Positions 47,246 to 55,890 of a stretch of DNA of 64,000 nt are shown one piece after another; the stretch's first letter is position 1; each line of letters starts with the position of its first letter. The DNA lies in assembly GCF_010993985.1 (NCBI RefSeq), contig NZ_WINH01000002.1:34090-98089 (forward strand). Direction: 5' to 3'. This DNA is from Paraferrimonas sp. SM1919 (GTDB lineage Bacteria > Pseudomonadota > Gammaproteobacteria > Enterobacterales > Shewanellaceae). A program made the translations under genes and the position numbers. The notes under the pieces were generated by a model, which had not been told where the DNA came from, searched no databases, and was given only the letters and a program-made list of their open reading frames with translations.

Positions 47246-47527
47246 ATGAAAACAATTTCTATGGTTACAATGTTAGTAGTGCTTATGCTTAGTTCAACCC
47301 TTCATGCGGTAGAAGTAGTGGTTGTGAAGAAGCAAAATCAATCATCACAGTTACAAGCAAAAGGCGATAGAATTGATGCTTTACTGGATTTAAAAGCTGC
47401 GGGGCTTTTAGCCCAAGGGAAGTATGCGGCGGCAATCAAAGCCGACTTAAGGGGGGATAGAATCGAACGTAGACTAGATAGAAAGGCCAAAAAAAGCAAA
47501 ACAGTGATATTAGTCCAAAAGGACTAA
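47246..47527 (+). CDS. Small secreted basic protein, unknown
   Basis: This 93-residue protein has a signal peptide (SMVTMLVVLMLSSTLHAVE). The mature part is strongly basic and helical (GDRIDALLDLKAAGLLAQGK, GDRIERRLDRKAKKSK), with GDRID and GDRIER forming an internal echo. No family is recognised. AAGGAA precedes the ATG and a terminator follows, so it is a real single-gene unit. Confidence 0.7.
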   Translation: MKTISMVTMLVVLMLSSTLHAVEVVVVKKQNQSSQLQAKGDRIDALLDLKAAGLLAQGKYAAAIKADLRGDRIERRLDRKAKKSKTVILVQKD

Positions 47528-47556
47528 ACACTTAAAAAAAGAACTGATAGAGCAAG

Positions 47557-47586
47557 AAGCCGGCATAACGCTGGCTTTTTGCTTTT
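47557..47586 (+). terminator. Terminator of the small secreted protein gene
   Basis: AAGCCGGC and GCTGGCTT pair (8 bp with one G-T) around ATAAC, followed by TTTGCTTTTT. Confidence 0.75.
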
Positions 47587-47655
47587 TATCACCACATAGA
47601 ATCAATAAATTTGGTTTCATAGAAGTAATAAAGTTTTTAGCTTGGGACTGACATT

Positions 47656-48831
47656 ATGAAACTAAATGGTATTAGAGTTTTGGATTTATCGAGTTTTCTA
47701 CCTGGTCCACACTTTACTATGATGATGGCCGACCATGGCGCTGAGGTGATTGCATTAGAAGGCCCCAGTGGTGAGCCAACAAGAGAAATAGGGTTAAAAC
47801 AAAATGGACACTCGATTTGGTTTAATAATGTCTTTCGTGGCAAAAAATCAATCCAGATTAACCTAAAATCAGAATTAGGCTTGCAGACATTTTATGAATT
47901 AATAAAAACTGTGGATGTGATCGTAGAGGGCTTTAGACCTGGGGTGGTTGCTCGCCTGGGTATTGATTATGACACCTTAAAAAAGATTAATCCTGGTATC
48001 GTCTACTGCTCGATATCTGCTTATGGGCAAACCGGTGAAAAACGTTTACAGGCGGCTCATGATCTATCTGTACAAGCCGATTCAGGCGCGGTATTTATTA
48101 ATGAGGGGCAAGACGGTTTAGCCGCTCAAGTTGGTATGCCTGTTGCTGATATGGCTGGCAGTTTAATGGGATTTGCTGGGGTGCTGATGGCTTTAATTGC
48201 TAAACAACAAACTGGCAAAGGTGATTATGTTGATATCTCAATGCAAGACGCATTAGTGGCATGGTATCCCAATATAATGGGCCCTGTTTTTGCCCAGGCG
48301 CGTTCCCCAGAGGTTAAGCAAGAGCGCAGTTGGGGCGGTTCAGCAATGTATCGTATTTATCAAACCGCAGATGGTAAATCGATTACTCTAGGCGGCAGTG
48401 AACTTAAATTTGCTAAAAACCTATTACAAGCATTAGGGCGCGAAGATTTATTAGCGATATGCCAACAGCCACCCGGGCAGCAGCAACAGGTTATCGATTT
48501 CTTTACTGAAACTTTTTCACAGCAACCTTATCGTTACTGGCAAGAATTCCTAGATAAGATTGATATTTGCTGGGCACCGGTGCGCAGCCTATACGATGCA
48601 ATGCAAGAGCCACATTTACTGCAGCGGCAAATGCTCATTAAAGATGAACAAGGGAATCAGCATTTAGGGGTGCCAATTAAGTACAGCGAGCAACCTGCAA
48701 AACCACAATTTACTCTCGCTAAGATTGGCGAACATACCCATGAAGTACTCAATAAAGCGGGGATAAGTGCTGAACAATTAACCCAAATGGCCGAGCAAGG
48801 TACCATAAATAAGCAGGTGAAAAATGGATAA
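47656..48831 (+). CDS. Class III CoA-transferase (CaiB/BaiF family)
   Basis: This 391-residue enzyme moves CoA between carboxylic acids through a covalent aspartyl intermediate. It has the family start MKLNGIRVLDLSSFLPGPHF, GKKSIQINLKSELG, and the catalytic Asp at 165 in GMPVADMAGSL. It resembles alpha-methylacyl-CoA racemase/CaiB members; the substrate is unknown. The stop overlaps the start of a sodium/solute symporter gene by eight bases, so a carboxylate taken up by the symporter and activated as its CoA ester is a reasonable inference. Confidence 0.87.
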   Translation: MKLNGIRVLDLSSFLPGPHFTMMMADHGAEVIALEGPSGEPTREIGLKQNGHSIWFNNVFRGKKSIQINLKSELGLQTFYELIKTVDVIVEGFRPGVVARLGIDYDTLKKINPGIVYCSISAYGQTGEKRLQAAHDLSVQADSGAVFINEGQDGLAAQVGMPVADMAGSLMGFAGVLMALIAKQQTGKGDYVDISMQDALVAWYPNIMGPVFAQARSPEVKQERSWGGSAMYRIYQTADGKSITLGGSELKFAKNLLQALGREDLLAICQQPPGQQQQVIDFFTETFSQQPYRYWQEFLDKIDICWAPVRSLYDAMQEPHLLQRQMLIKDEQGNQHLGVPIKYSEQPAKPQFTLAKIGEHTHEVLNKAGISAEQLTQMAEQGTINKQVKNG

Positions 48832-50206
48832 AGCATCGATCATTCTTATGACTCTAATTGGCTATAAATTAGTCCTTGTCGGGTTTGGTTTATGGGCGCA
48901 AAAACGAACCCAATCGAGTGCGGACTTTTTTATTGGTGGTAAGCGTTTAGGGCCATGGGTGGCTGCCATTAGTGCGAGTGCTTCAGCTTCTAGTGCGTGG
49001 AGTTTATTGGGGATGAGCAGTGCTGCTTATCTTATGGGGCTTTCGGCTATTTGGTTATTTCCATCAGTCATTTTGGGATATATTTTTAATTGGTTATGGC
49101 TAGCACCAAGGCTCAGAAGAGCGGCTAATAAGCAAAGAGCGATAACCTTAACCGAGTTCGTCGCGGGTCATGGTCGTGGCAGCTTTGCCATTAAATTAAT
49201 GGCTTCGGTGACGATTATTTTCTCTTTTTCGTTTTACATTGCTGCTCAATTTCAAGGAGCAGGGACTAGCTTTGCCAGTAGCTTTGGCATCAATGGTGAT
49301 AGTGCTATCATCCTCGGCGCTATTATTATTTTACTTTATACCTTGCTGGGGGGCTTTTGGGCGGTAAGTTTAACTGACACGTTACAGGGACTTTTAATGG
49401 CAGTGGTGGCTTTTATGTTGCCTTTTGCTGCACTCGCGTCGGTTGGTGTTAATGAGCTTTATTGGCATATTGTTTATGACAGTGGTGGGCTTGCTGGCAG
49501 TCATTCAGGGATCTATGCTGTAGCTTTTGTTATTGGCTTGTTTGGTATAGGTTGGGGGAATTTAGGGCAGCCACATGTACTCAATCGTTTTATGGCGATT
49601 AAAGATAAAAAGTCTATGTCTCAAGCGAAGCTAATAGGAATACTTTGGCCAACCATTGTATTTGGCGGCATGCTGATTTTAGGCTGGTGTGGACGTTTAT
49701 TACTCCCTGGGATTGAAGACAGTGAAAAGTTGCTGTTTCAAATTACCGAGCTGTTATTTCATCCGGTCGTGGCAGGTATTATTATCGCTGCGGTACTGTC
49801 TGCTGTGATGTCTACCGCAGATAGTCAGCTACTGGTGGCTGCGGCCAGTTTTGCCCATGACTTGGGCATGCTAAAAGGACACAATAGCCTGCTCTTTAGT
49901 CGTCTTACTTTAGTCGTAATGTGTTTGATTTCAGGCTTGATAGCATTATATGCCCCACAAGATATTTTTTCTCGAGTCTTGTTTGCATGGAACGCATTAG
50001 GAAGTGCCTTTGGACCATTAATTTTAGTGCTACTGCTGGGCTATCAGGTCAGCTATCGTGCAAGATTTTCTGCGATTAGTTGTGGCTTTGGGTTAACTGT
50101 TGTATTTAGTTTAATGGATAACACTCCAGGGGATTGGTTGGAACGAATAATCCCTTTTTTGTGTGCATTATTGATTGTGATTGCAGGCAGTAATAAGTTG
50201 AAATGA
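48824..50206 (+). CDS. Sodium/solute symporter (SSS family, PutP-like)
   Basis: This 460-residue inner-membrane protein has about 13 hydrophobic segments and SSS-family motifs: RTQSSADFFIGGKRLGPWVA at the second helix, SSAWSLLGM, GWGNLGQPHVLNRFMAI, and SAVMSTADSQLLVAAASFAH. It resembles sodium/proline symporters. The overlap with a class III CoA-transferase gene suggests a carboxylate or betaine-type substrate rather than proline, which is inference. The stop is followed by a short gap and a convergent small gene. Confidence 0.88.
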   Translation: MDKASIILMTLIGYKLVLVGFGLWAQKRTQSSADFFIGGKRLGPWVAAISASASASSAWSLLGMSSAAYLMGLSAIWLFPSVILGYIFNWLWLAPRLRRAANKQRAITLTEFVAGHGRGSFAIKLMASVTIIFSFSFYIAAQFQGAGTSFASSFGINGDSAIILGAIIILLYTLLGGFWAVSLTDTLQGLLMAVVAFMLPFAALASVGVNELYWHIVYDSGGLAGSHSGIYAVAFVIGLFGIGWGNLGQPHVLNRFMAIKDKKSMSQAKLIGILWPTIVFGGMLILGWCGRLLLPGIEDSEKLLFQITELLFHPVVAGIIIAAVLSAVMSTADSQLLVAAASFAHDLGMLKGHNSLLFSRLTLVVMCLISGLIALYAPQDIFSRVLFAWNALGSAFGPLILVLLLGYQVSYRARFSAISCGFGLTVVFSLMDNTPGDWLERIIPFLCALLIVIAGSNKLK

Positions 50207-50381
50207 TGACAGCACCGCAACAATAGTGCGGCTTGCTAATGTGTTCTCGGCGGATTTTTTGGGATGGTAAAACTGAGTTATGGGTTCTTGCTAGGATTTG
50301 CAGGAGTAACCTTGGTAATCAGTGCAGTATTAAAGATCACCAAGGCTTTAAGTAAATGCATAACACAACCATCTTTAAAGA

Positions 50382-50717
50382 CTATCTTGCTGCTATATCG
50401 ATAATCTCTACTCGAGTATTGCGGTAACTATTAATTTTGTTGGCGACGGGCAGGTTGCCCGCTTGCATGGCCCAATCACCGACATTGTAACCATTGCAAC
50501 TCAGTTTATTGGCGACCAGTCTATATAGTGTAGAAGTCGCAGCTCTGGGGCGAATAGAGCGCACTGCTTTATTCATTTGGGGCACTGTCCCATTTGCCGC
50601 AGTGACACAAATCCGAGTCTCAATAGAGTTATCAGTTGCTACAAAATCTTTTTTTGCATCTGCTAAAGCAGTCGTTGCTACTAGAGTTGTTGATACCGCT
50701 AAAATCACTTTTAACAT
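50382..50717 (-). CDS. Exported DUF3718 protein
   Basis: This 111-residue protein has a signal peptide (LKVILAVSTTLVATTALAD) and the DUF3718 pattern: TRICVTAANGT near the start and LVANKLSCNGYNVGDWAMQA at the end, with one Cys in each block that could form a disulfide. The family is common in Shewanella and has no known function. It stands alone. Confidence 0.78.
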   Translation of the reverse strand: MLKVILAVSTTLVATTALADAKKDFVATDNSIETRICVTAANGTVPQMNKAVRSIRPRAATSTLYRLVANKLSCNGYNVGDWAMQAGNLPVANKINSYRNTRVEIIDIAAR

Positions 50718-51042
50718 TGTTCTGTCCTTTTGGTTGTTGGGTGGAACAACTCAAATTTGGCACAGATAATTGTTAAATGTGTCTCTAAATTGCTGCGTAG
50801 TGTTACAAGATGTTTTCTCAGTAATCTTGTTTATTTTTTATTCGATTGATTTTGTGGAAAAAAATTAACGGTGGTAACAGTTCAATAGTAATTAATGTTA
50901 CATCCTTAGGAATAATAATAACTCAGTTACCATTGGTTTTATCAACTGGTTAATCACTTAAGGGGCCGTTTTGCTTATGGCATATTAATGAGTAACGAAA
51001 TGCTTAACAGAGTCGTTTACTGTGTGACTTGATGATTTTAGG
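50718..51042. other. Gap between DUF3718 gene and Hpt gene
   Basis: About 325 AT-rich bases. It must contain the promoter of the DUF3718 gene and the 3' end of the Hpt transcript. I see no convincing hairpin terminator, repeat or small gene. Confidence 0.4.
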
Positions 51043-51369
51043 CTAGTTAATGTAGTCCGTTATTTGTTTAATGATGGTTTCGATTTGCCCACCAAGTTGC
51101 TCGATATCAGTGTCAGCGGGCTCAATTTTGTTATGAACTTGCTGTTCAAGTTTTTGGAGTAATTCAACGGCTTGTTCTTCACCAAAACTTGCCAATATAC
51201 CTTTTAGAGAGTGGAGCTTGATAAACAATTCATCCCAATCTTGTTGCTGATAAAGAGTTGTAATCTCCGTATGAGCATTACTGTGCTCTGCCATAAATAT
51301 CTCTAAAATATCATTAATCAGCTCTTGGTCATTATCCATAAATTCGTTAAGCACATCGAAATTAATCAT
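51043..51369 (-). CDS. Stand-alone histidine phosphotransfer (Hpt) protein
   Basis: This 108-residue four-helix protein has the Hpt signature with phosphoacceptor H53 in FIKLHSLKGILASFGEE. It carries no other domain, so it shuttles phosphate between a hybrid kinase receiver and a response regulator. It is the last gene of a minus-strand run, 48 bases after the hybrid kinase (D489 receiver) and H-NOX genes, and is the evident next step of that relay. No DNA-binding or output response regulator lies in the window, so the end point is unknown. Confidence 0.87.
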   Translation of the reverse strand: MINFDVLNEFMDNDQELINDILEIFMAEHSNAHTEITTLYQQQDWDELFIKLHSLKGILASFGEEQAVELLQKLEQQVHNKIEPADTDIEQLGGQIETIIKQITDYIN

Positions 51370-51417
51370 TATTAGCCCCTTTATATAAATTTAAAACTCT
51401 AATTATAGATTAGCTTA

Positions 51418-53100
51418 TTATGAAGTCTGGTTGCGAACCGCCCACTTATCCATCATATGAACTAAATCGGTTTTAGTGTATGGCTTGGATAGAATATCAA
51501 CCATACCTGAATCTAAGCATTTTTGTCTCTCTTCTTTGGTGGTGCCAGCGGTGAGGGCGATTATCGGAGTGGTATAACCTTGTTCTATTAATTTTATCGT
51601 TGCCTGATAACCATCTAAAATGGGCATACGGCAATCCATTAATACCAAATCGAAGTCATGTTGATTTATCATTTCTATTGCTTCAGCACCATTGCACGCT
51701 TGTATTGGGGTGATATTTAATTTTTCCAGCATCTTAGTGATTATCATCAAGTTCATTTTAATATCGTCTACAACTAATATTCTTAAGTGCTCAAAAGATG
51801 TCGCTTGTTGATTAGATACTTGTGATTTGTTTAACGACTCTGCAGACTCTAATATTGGCAAAGGCAACTCCACTTTGAATGTGGTGCCTTTGCCCAGTAT
51901 GCTGCTCAGTGTTATGCTTCCAGACATTAATTCGATCAGCTTTTTACAAATCGCTAAGCCTAACCCTGTGCCTTCATAATTTCGGGTGGTAGAGATGTCA
52001 GCTTGAGTAAATGGTTGGAAAAGATTCTGCTGGGCTTGCTGGCTAATACCGATACCAGTATCGGTAATGCTGAAATGAAAACGAGAGCTTTGCTTGTCAA
52101 AGTTAACGATAACTTGCACTTGTCCATGGTTGGTAAACTTAATAGCATTACCCATCAGGTTGACAAAAATTTGTGTGATCCTTTCTTGATCACCTTTGAA
52201 CCAAATGTTATCGAGTCCATCTGCTTTTATTAATAATTCAATACCTTTTTCTTTGGCTTTCGGTAAGAAAATACTTTTCAGCATTGTTTCCAATGTTTGC
52301 CACTGGAATTCTGAAGGGATCAGTTCGAGCATGTTAGCATTAATTTTACTAAAATCGAGCAGGTCATTGATGATGGCTCGAAGAAGTTGACCTGATTGGA
52401 TCAAGTTATCGTGTAAATCTTTTTGGGTTGGGCTTAAGCTGGTATCTGCGAGTAGTTCGACACTGCCTAATAAACCATTTAGCGGCGTCCTTAACTCATG
52501 ATTAATCATCGCTAAAAAATCTCTGGTCGAGCGTTCAGATGCTTCAGCCCTTTCTTTTGATTGGACCAACTTGAGGTTAACTCTTTGCCTTAAAATCGAA
52601 TTCGATAATAGCTCACAGATCAGGGATATTTGGCTAGAGACAAAACCCATATCAATTTCTGAGTCATGCACAAGTAATCTAAGTTGACCAATCTCTTTTT
52701 GCTCAACGATGATAGGCAAAGGTGAGAAATCATGTTGAGAATGTGACTCTGTGCCGTATCGCTTCTGGGTTAAGGTTGGCAGGACTTTGCAGTTCAATAC
52801 TAAAACACAGGAAAACTTGTCAGAAATATCATTGAGGTGGTTAATTAACTCGTTGAGGAGTACATCATCTAGCTGGGAGCGCATGAAAATTCGACTAAAG
52901 TAAAGCAGTTGCTTTTCAATATTTTGTTGAATTTCAAATTTAATCTGATTAACCGCTGATCTTTGCTCGACATGATGAAGAGCTAACTCGAGCTTTTTAT
53001 TAGCGTTGTAAAGTTCAAGGCTTTTTTGTTCTAATAGTTTTTCAGCAGCAATTTTTGCCGCAGTCACTCGCTTTAGTTTACGCTCTAAGCTGCTTTCCAT
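51418..53100 (-). CDS. Hybrid histidine kinase, H-NOX-associated
   Basis: This 560-residue soluble kinase has an N-terminal coiled coil (1-75), a GAF-like region (about 85-175), a HisKA domain with H201 in FLAMINHELRTPLNG, an ATPase domain (NLMGNAIKFT, DTGIGI, GTGLGLAI) and a C-terminal receiver with D489 in LVLMDCRMPILDG. It has no membrane helix, so its signal must come from a partner. The H-NOX gene ends eight bases upstream, the standard arrangement in which NO-bound H-NOX inhibits the kinase. The built-in receiver and the following Hpt gene make a complete relay. Confidence 0.92.
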   Translation of the reverse strand: MESSLERKLKRVTAAKIAAEKLLEQKSLELYNANKKLELALHHVEQRSAVNQIKFEIQQNIEKQLLYFSRIFMRSQLDDVLLNELINHLNDISDKFSCVLVLNCKVLPTLTQKRYGTESHSQHDFSPLPIIVEQKEIGQLRLLVHDSEIDMGFVSSQISLICELLSNSILRQRVNLKLVQSKERAEASERSTRDFLAMINHELRTPLNGLLGSVELLADTSLSPTQKDLHDNLIQSGQLLRAIINDLLDFSKINANMLELIPSEFQWQTLETMLKSIFLPKAKEKGIELLIKADGLDNIWFKGDQERITQIFVNLMGNAIKFTNHGQVQVIVNFDKQSSRFHFSITDTGIGISQQAQQNLFQPFTQADISTTRNYEGTGLGLAICKKLIELMSGSITLSSILGKGTTFKVELPLPILESAESLNKSQVSNQQATSFEHLRILVVDDIKMNLMIITKMLEKLNITPIQACNGAEAIEMINQHDFDLVLMDCRMPILDGYQATIKLIEQGYTTPIIALTAGTTKEERQKCLDSGMVDILSKPYTKTDLVHMMDKWAVRNQTS

Positions 53101-53108
53101 AGGCCGCT

Positions 53109-53648
53109 TTAATTGATAGTAATGTTGAAGCGGACGCTACTGCCATCTTCCGTTTGAGGCTGCATATCAACGTTTAGCTGCTCATTGAAATGTTCGGCAC
53201 AGCCTTCTAATAAGCCTAAACATACATGCGACATACAACGAGCACTCTTATAATCCATTACCATATTGGTTTTAGTTTCACTAATGAATTCGAAAATAGG
53301 AGGATTAGCATCTGGATATAATTTTTTAACCTCAATATGAATGACATCTTGTACATGTCGAATGAACTGAAAAGTAGAAGTACTATGTCCAATGCTAGCG
53401 GTATCAGGAAGTGAGCCAAGCAAGGTTAAAAAAATAACTTGGCCAAAAACTCTTTGTAGCTCAGTTGGTTCGATATTGGTTACCTTACTCAAATTAATAA
53501 TTAATTTGACTAGGTCTTTATGGTCATAACTGCCTACGGATGTGTAGATGCCTTCGTCTTCTGACATGTCCAAAACTGTATCTAATACTTCTAAACCAAA
53601 CTTATCTTCAACCAACTCTAAAAATTGTGTAAATATAATGCCTTTCAT
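53109..53648 (-). CDS. H-NOX heme nitric-oxide sensor
   Basis: This 179-residue protein is an H-NOX (HNOB) domain that binds heme and senses NO. The proximal ligand is H104 in DVIHIEVKKLYPDANPP, followed by the conserved Pro pair, and the heme-propionate motif YxSxR is complete (Y133-K-S-A-R137). Cys138, Cys143 and Cys150 lie where some relatives, including a Shewanella H-NOX, hold a structural zinc. No distal Tyr for O2 binding is obvious, in line with an NO-selective type. It precedes the hybrid kinase gene by eight bases. AAGGA stands before the ATG, and a possible own promoter lies at 53714-53741. Confidence 0.94.
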   Translation of the reverse strand: MKGIIFTQFLELVEDKFGLEVLDTVLDMSEDEGIYTSVGSYDHKDLVKLIINLSKVTNIEPTELQRVFGQVIFLTLLGSLPDTASIGHSTSTFQFIRHVQDVIHIEVKKLYPDANPPIFEFISETKTNMVMDYKSARCMSHVCLGLLEGCAEHFNEQLNVDMQPQTEDGSSVRFNITIN

Positions 53649-53713
53649 GGTGTTCCTTATGTCGCGGCATGATGACGCGCTAATGTGACCGTGCTGTGAA
53701 AACCACTCTATTA

Positions 53714-53741
53714 GTTATAAGACAAATCCTTATTAATTCAA
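53714..53741 (-). promoter_or_regulatory. Possible sigma-70 promoter of the H-NOX module
   Basis: On the minus strand TTGAAT and TATAAC are spaced by 16 bases in the 97-base gap between the exporter gene and the H-NOX gene. If real, it gives H-NOX, kinase and Hpt their own transcript apart from the secretion genes. Confidence 0.4.
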
Positions 53742-53745
53742 CTTT

Positions 53746-55890
53746 TTAACGACTTTTATTTAGGACTTTATCTGGTGAACCAAAGTATTTTTGGCTACCA
53801 TTTTGCTCTAACAGTAAACAATGACTACTGGTCGCAAGTAGGTGTGGAGAAACGGTAGTAAAGACAACAGTATGCTGCTTTAGAGGGCCTGAGAATAGTT
53901 GATCTAGGTATTTTTTATTTTCTAGCTCGGAGCCCACCAGGGGCTCATCAATGAGGATCAGCTCTTCATTCATATTACCTAAGCCAATTGCAAGGCGTAA
54001 TTTTTGAAGGGTAGCACTTGGTAAATCTAAAATAGTTTGCTTATCTAATTGTTGGTGTAGGCCATCAGGAAAATCCTCATCTAGGCCTAGGAGTCTCATC
54101 GTATGGTTAATCTCTGCCTCAGAAATCATGCCATTATGAATGACAAAGTTGGAATAAATGCTGCCGTCATAAAGATGCAAATTAAATGGGATATAGTTTA
54201 TGGAGCGACGATAGCGATAATTGTTAAATTGTTTTAAATTGTAGCCATCAACGAGTATGAAACCCTGATATCTGTGTTCAAGAGCAGCCAGAATCATTAA
54301 TAGCGTGGTTTTACCACATCCAGCGGGGCCAGAAATTGCCACTTTGGTACCTGCCGGTATAGTTAGGTTGAGATTGGTTAATCCGCTGGTGGCAGATGGG
54401 TAACGATGGCTAATATTATTGAGACTGACTTCACCGCTGAATTTTCTAATTGGTGGGCTTTTTTCTAGGGAAACTTTGTCATCATTTAGTGACATAAGTG
54501 CATTAATTTGATTTGCTGACTTCTTAATCGCGTTAAACTTAATTAGTGAGTTATAGATACCCATTATCGGGCTTAAAGCTTTCCAAACTAAAATGACCGT
54601 GGCGATCATAGCTCCAGCATCGCTGATACCTTCCATCGTAGTATAAACAGCAGTAATAATTGCTGTAGTACCAATAATTTGGATGATTGTATTACCAATG
54701 GCCTGGATACGAGAATTGACCTTTTCCACATGGTCGGCTTCATCTGAGCTTTGTTGATGGGAGGCTTTAAATCGAGATTTTAAAACGGGCATTAATGGTA
54801 AGTTTTGAATAGTCGCGATGCTTCTTAATAATTGGTTCCATTGATACGAAATCATAGCGTTAGCGCGAGAGCTTTTCGCAATAGCTTGAGTGTAGATGTA
54901 GCGTGCGTACAAACAAAATACGATCATCAGCAAAATACCAACCAGCACTACCAGTGCAGCATACCCAGATAAAAAAGTAATGGCGATGATGAATATGATG
55001 ACAAATGGTAGATCAAAGTAGCTTAACGTCGCTTCTGCGGTGACTAATTTTCTGAATTGATTGATATCATTAAGTCGAGCCAATTGCGCTGAAATATCGG
55101 CCGAAGACGTCATGCTGTAGGGCAGCCACAATAACTTTGAAATTACATTTTTAGAGATGTGTATAGCTAAATCTTGACCGGAAGTATTAAGCACTTTCAT
55201 TCTTAAACTCTTGACCGCAAAATCTGAAAAAGCCAACACAAGTGCTAAAAAGGTTAGCCAGTATAAGGTCTTTAACGATCCAGAGTTTAGAGCATAGGTA
55301 TAAACAGCCATAATATAAAATGGCTGTAAAGCTCCAAGAAGGTTGCTAATAAAAGAGAACAGTAACAGGCTTTTAATTTCGTCATTAAAACGATAAAAAG
55401 TATATTTAATCCAATTACTCTTATCGGATGTTTCAGGTGGCGGCTCTCTAAAAAATCGCGAGTATTGTGTTATATAAGTTAATCTGAATGGCTCAGCATT
55501 TAGGTTGATGTTGATGATATTATTATTCACATAATCAAAGGCTACTCCTTGTCCTTCTGATAAAGAAAGTAACAGGCCAGAAAATTGTTCAGATTCTATA
55601 AAACAGGGCAATCTTGAAGTGACCGATTCGTCTATAGAGTTTACTTTATACTGAGTTGTTCGGCATTGGTAACCTAGTTTGGTCAGGGTCGCCTCAAAAG
55701 AGAGAATGTCGCTACTTTCGACTACGAAGGCATCAGAAAGGATCTCCGGCGTACCTTCCCATTCAAAAGCGATTAAGATATAAGCTAAAGCTCTAAGTAA
55801 AGGAGTATTTTTATACCTAATTTCAAAGGTTTCATTTTCAAAATCAGAGAGCCTTTGTTTGACATCGCTGAAATCAATTAGCGAGCTCAT
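53746..55890 (-). CDS. Type I secretion ABC exporter with N-terminal C39-like domain, eroded ATPase
   Basis: This 714-residue LapB/HlyB-like half-exporter has a C39 peptidase-like domain (1-140) without a catalytic Cys, five to six membrane helices (about 165-440), and an ATPase domain with Walker A GPAGCGKTTL (about 515) and Walker B ELILIDEP. Three other ATPase motifs are abnormal: the Q-loop reads INYIPFNL (no Gln), the signature is LPSATLQKL instead of LSGGQ, and the switch His position reads VFTTVSPH (Val). It overlaps the next half-exporter gene by four bases. In type I systems such proteins export RTX or repeat adhesins, and the divergent adhesin at 62745 is the obvious cargo. Confidence 0.87.
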   Translation of the reverse strand: MSSLIDFSDVKQRLSDFENETFEIRYKNTPLLRALAYILIAFEWEGTPEILSDAFVVESSDILSFEATLTKLGYQCRTTQYKVNSIDESVTSRLPCFIESEQFSGLLLSLSEGQGVAFDYVNNNIININLNAEPFRLTYITQYSRFFREPPPETSDKSNWIKYTFYRFNDEIKSLLLFSFISNLLGALQPFYIMAVYTYALNSGSLKTLYWLTFLALVLAFSDFAVKSLRMKVLNTSGQDLAIHISKNVISKLLWLPYSMTSSADISAQLARLNDINQFRKLVTAEATLSYFDLPFVIIFIIAITFLSGYAALVVLVGILLMIVFCLYARYIYTQAIAKSSRANAMISYQWNQLLRSIATIQNLPLMPVLKSRFKASHQQSSDEADHVEKVNSRIQAIGNTIIQIIGTTAIITAVYTTMEGISDAGAMIATVILVWKALSPIMGIYNSLIKFNAIKKSANQINALMSLNDDKVSLEKSPPIRKFSGEVSLNNISHRYPSATSGLTNLNLTIPAGTKVAISGPAGCGKTTLLMILAALEHRYQGFILVDGYNLKQFNNYRYRRSINYIPFNLHLYDGSIYSNFVIHNGMISEAEINHTMRLLGLDEDFPDGLHQQLDKQTILDLPSATLQKLRLAIGLGNMNEELILIDEPLVGSELENKKYLDQLFSGPLKQHTVVFTTVSPHLLATSSHCLLLEQNGSQKYFGSPDKVLNKSR

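Noticed and set aside
50309..50345. Inverted repeat CCTTGGT...ACCAAGG after the symporter gene.
   Set aside because: Seven base pairs with a 23-base loop and no T run is too weak to call a terminator or operator.
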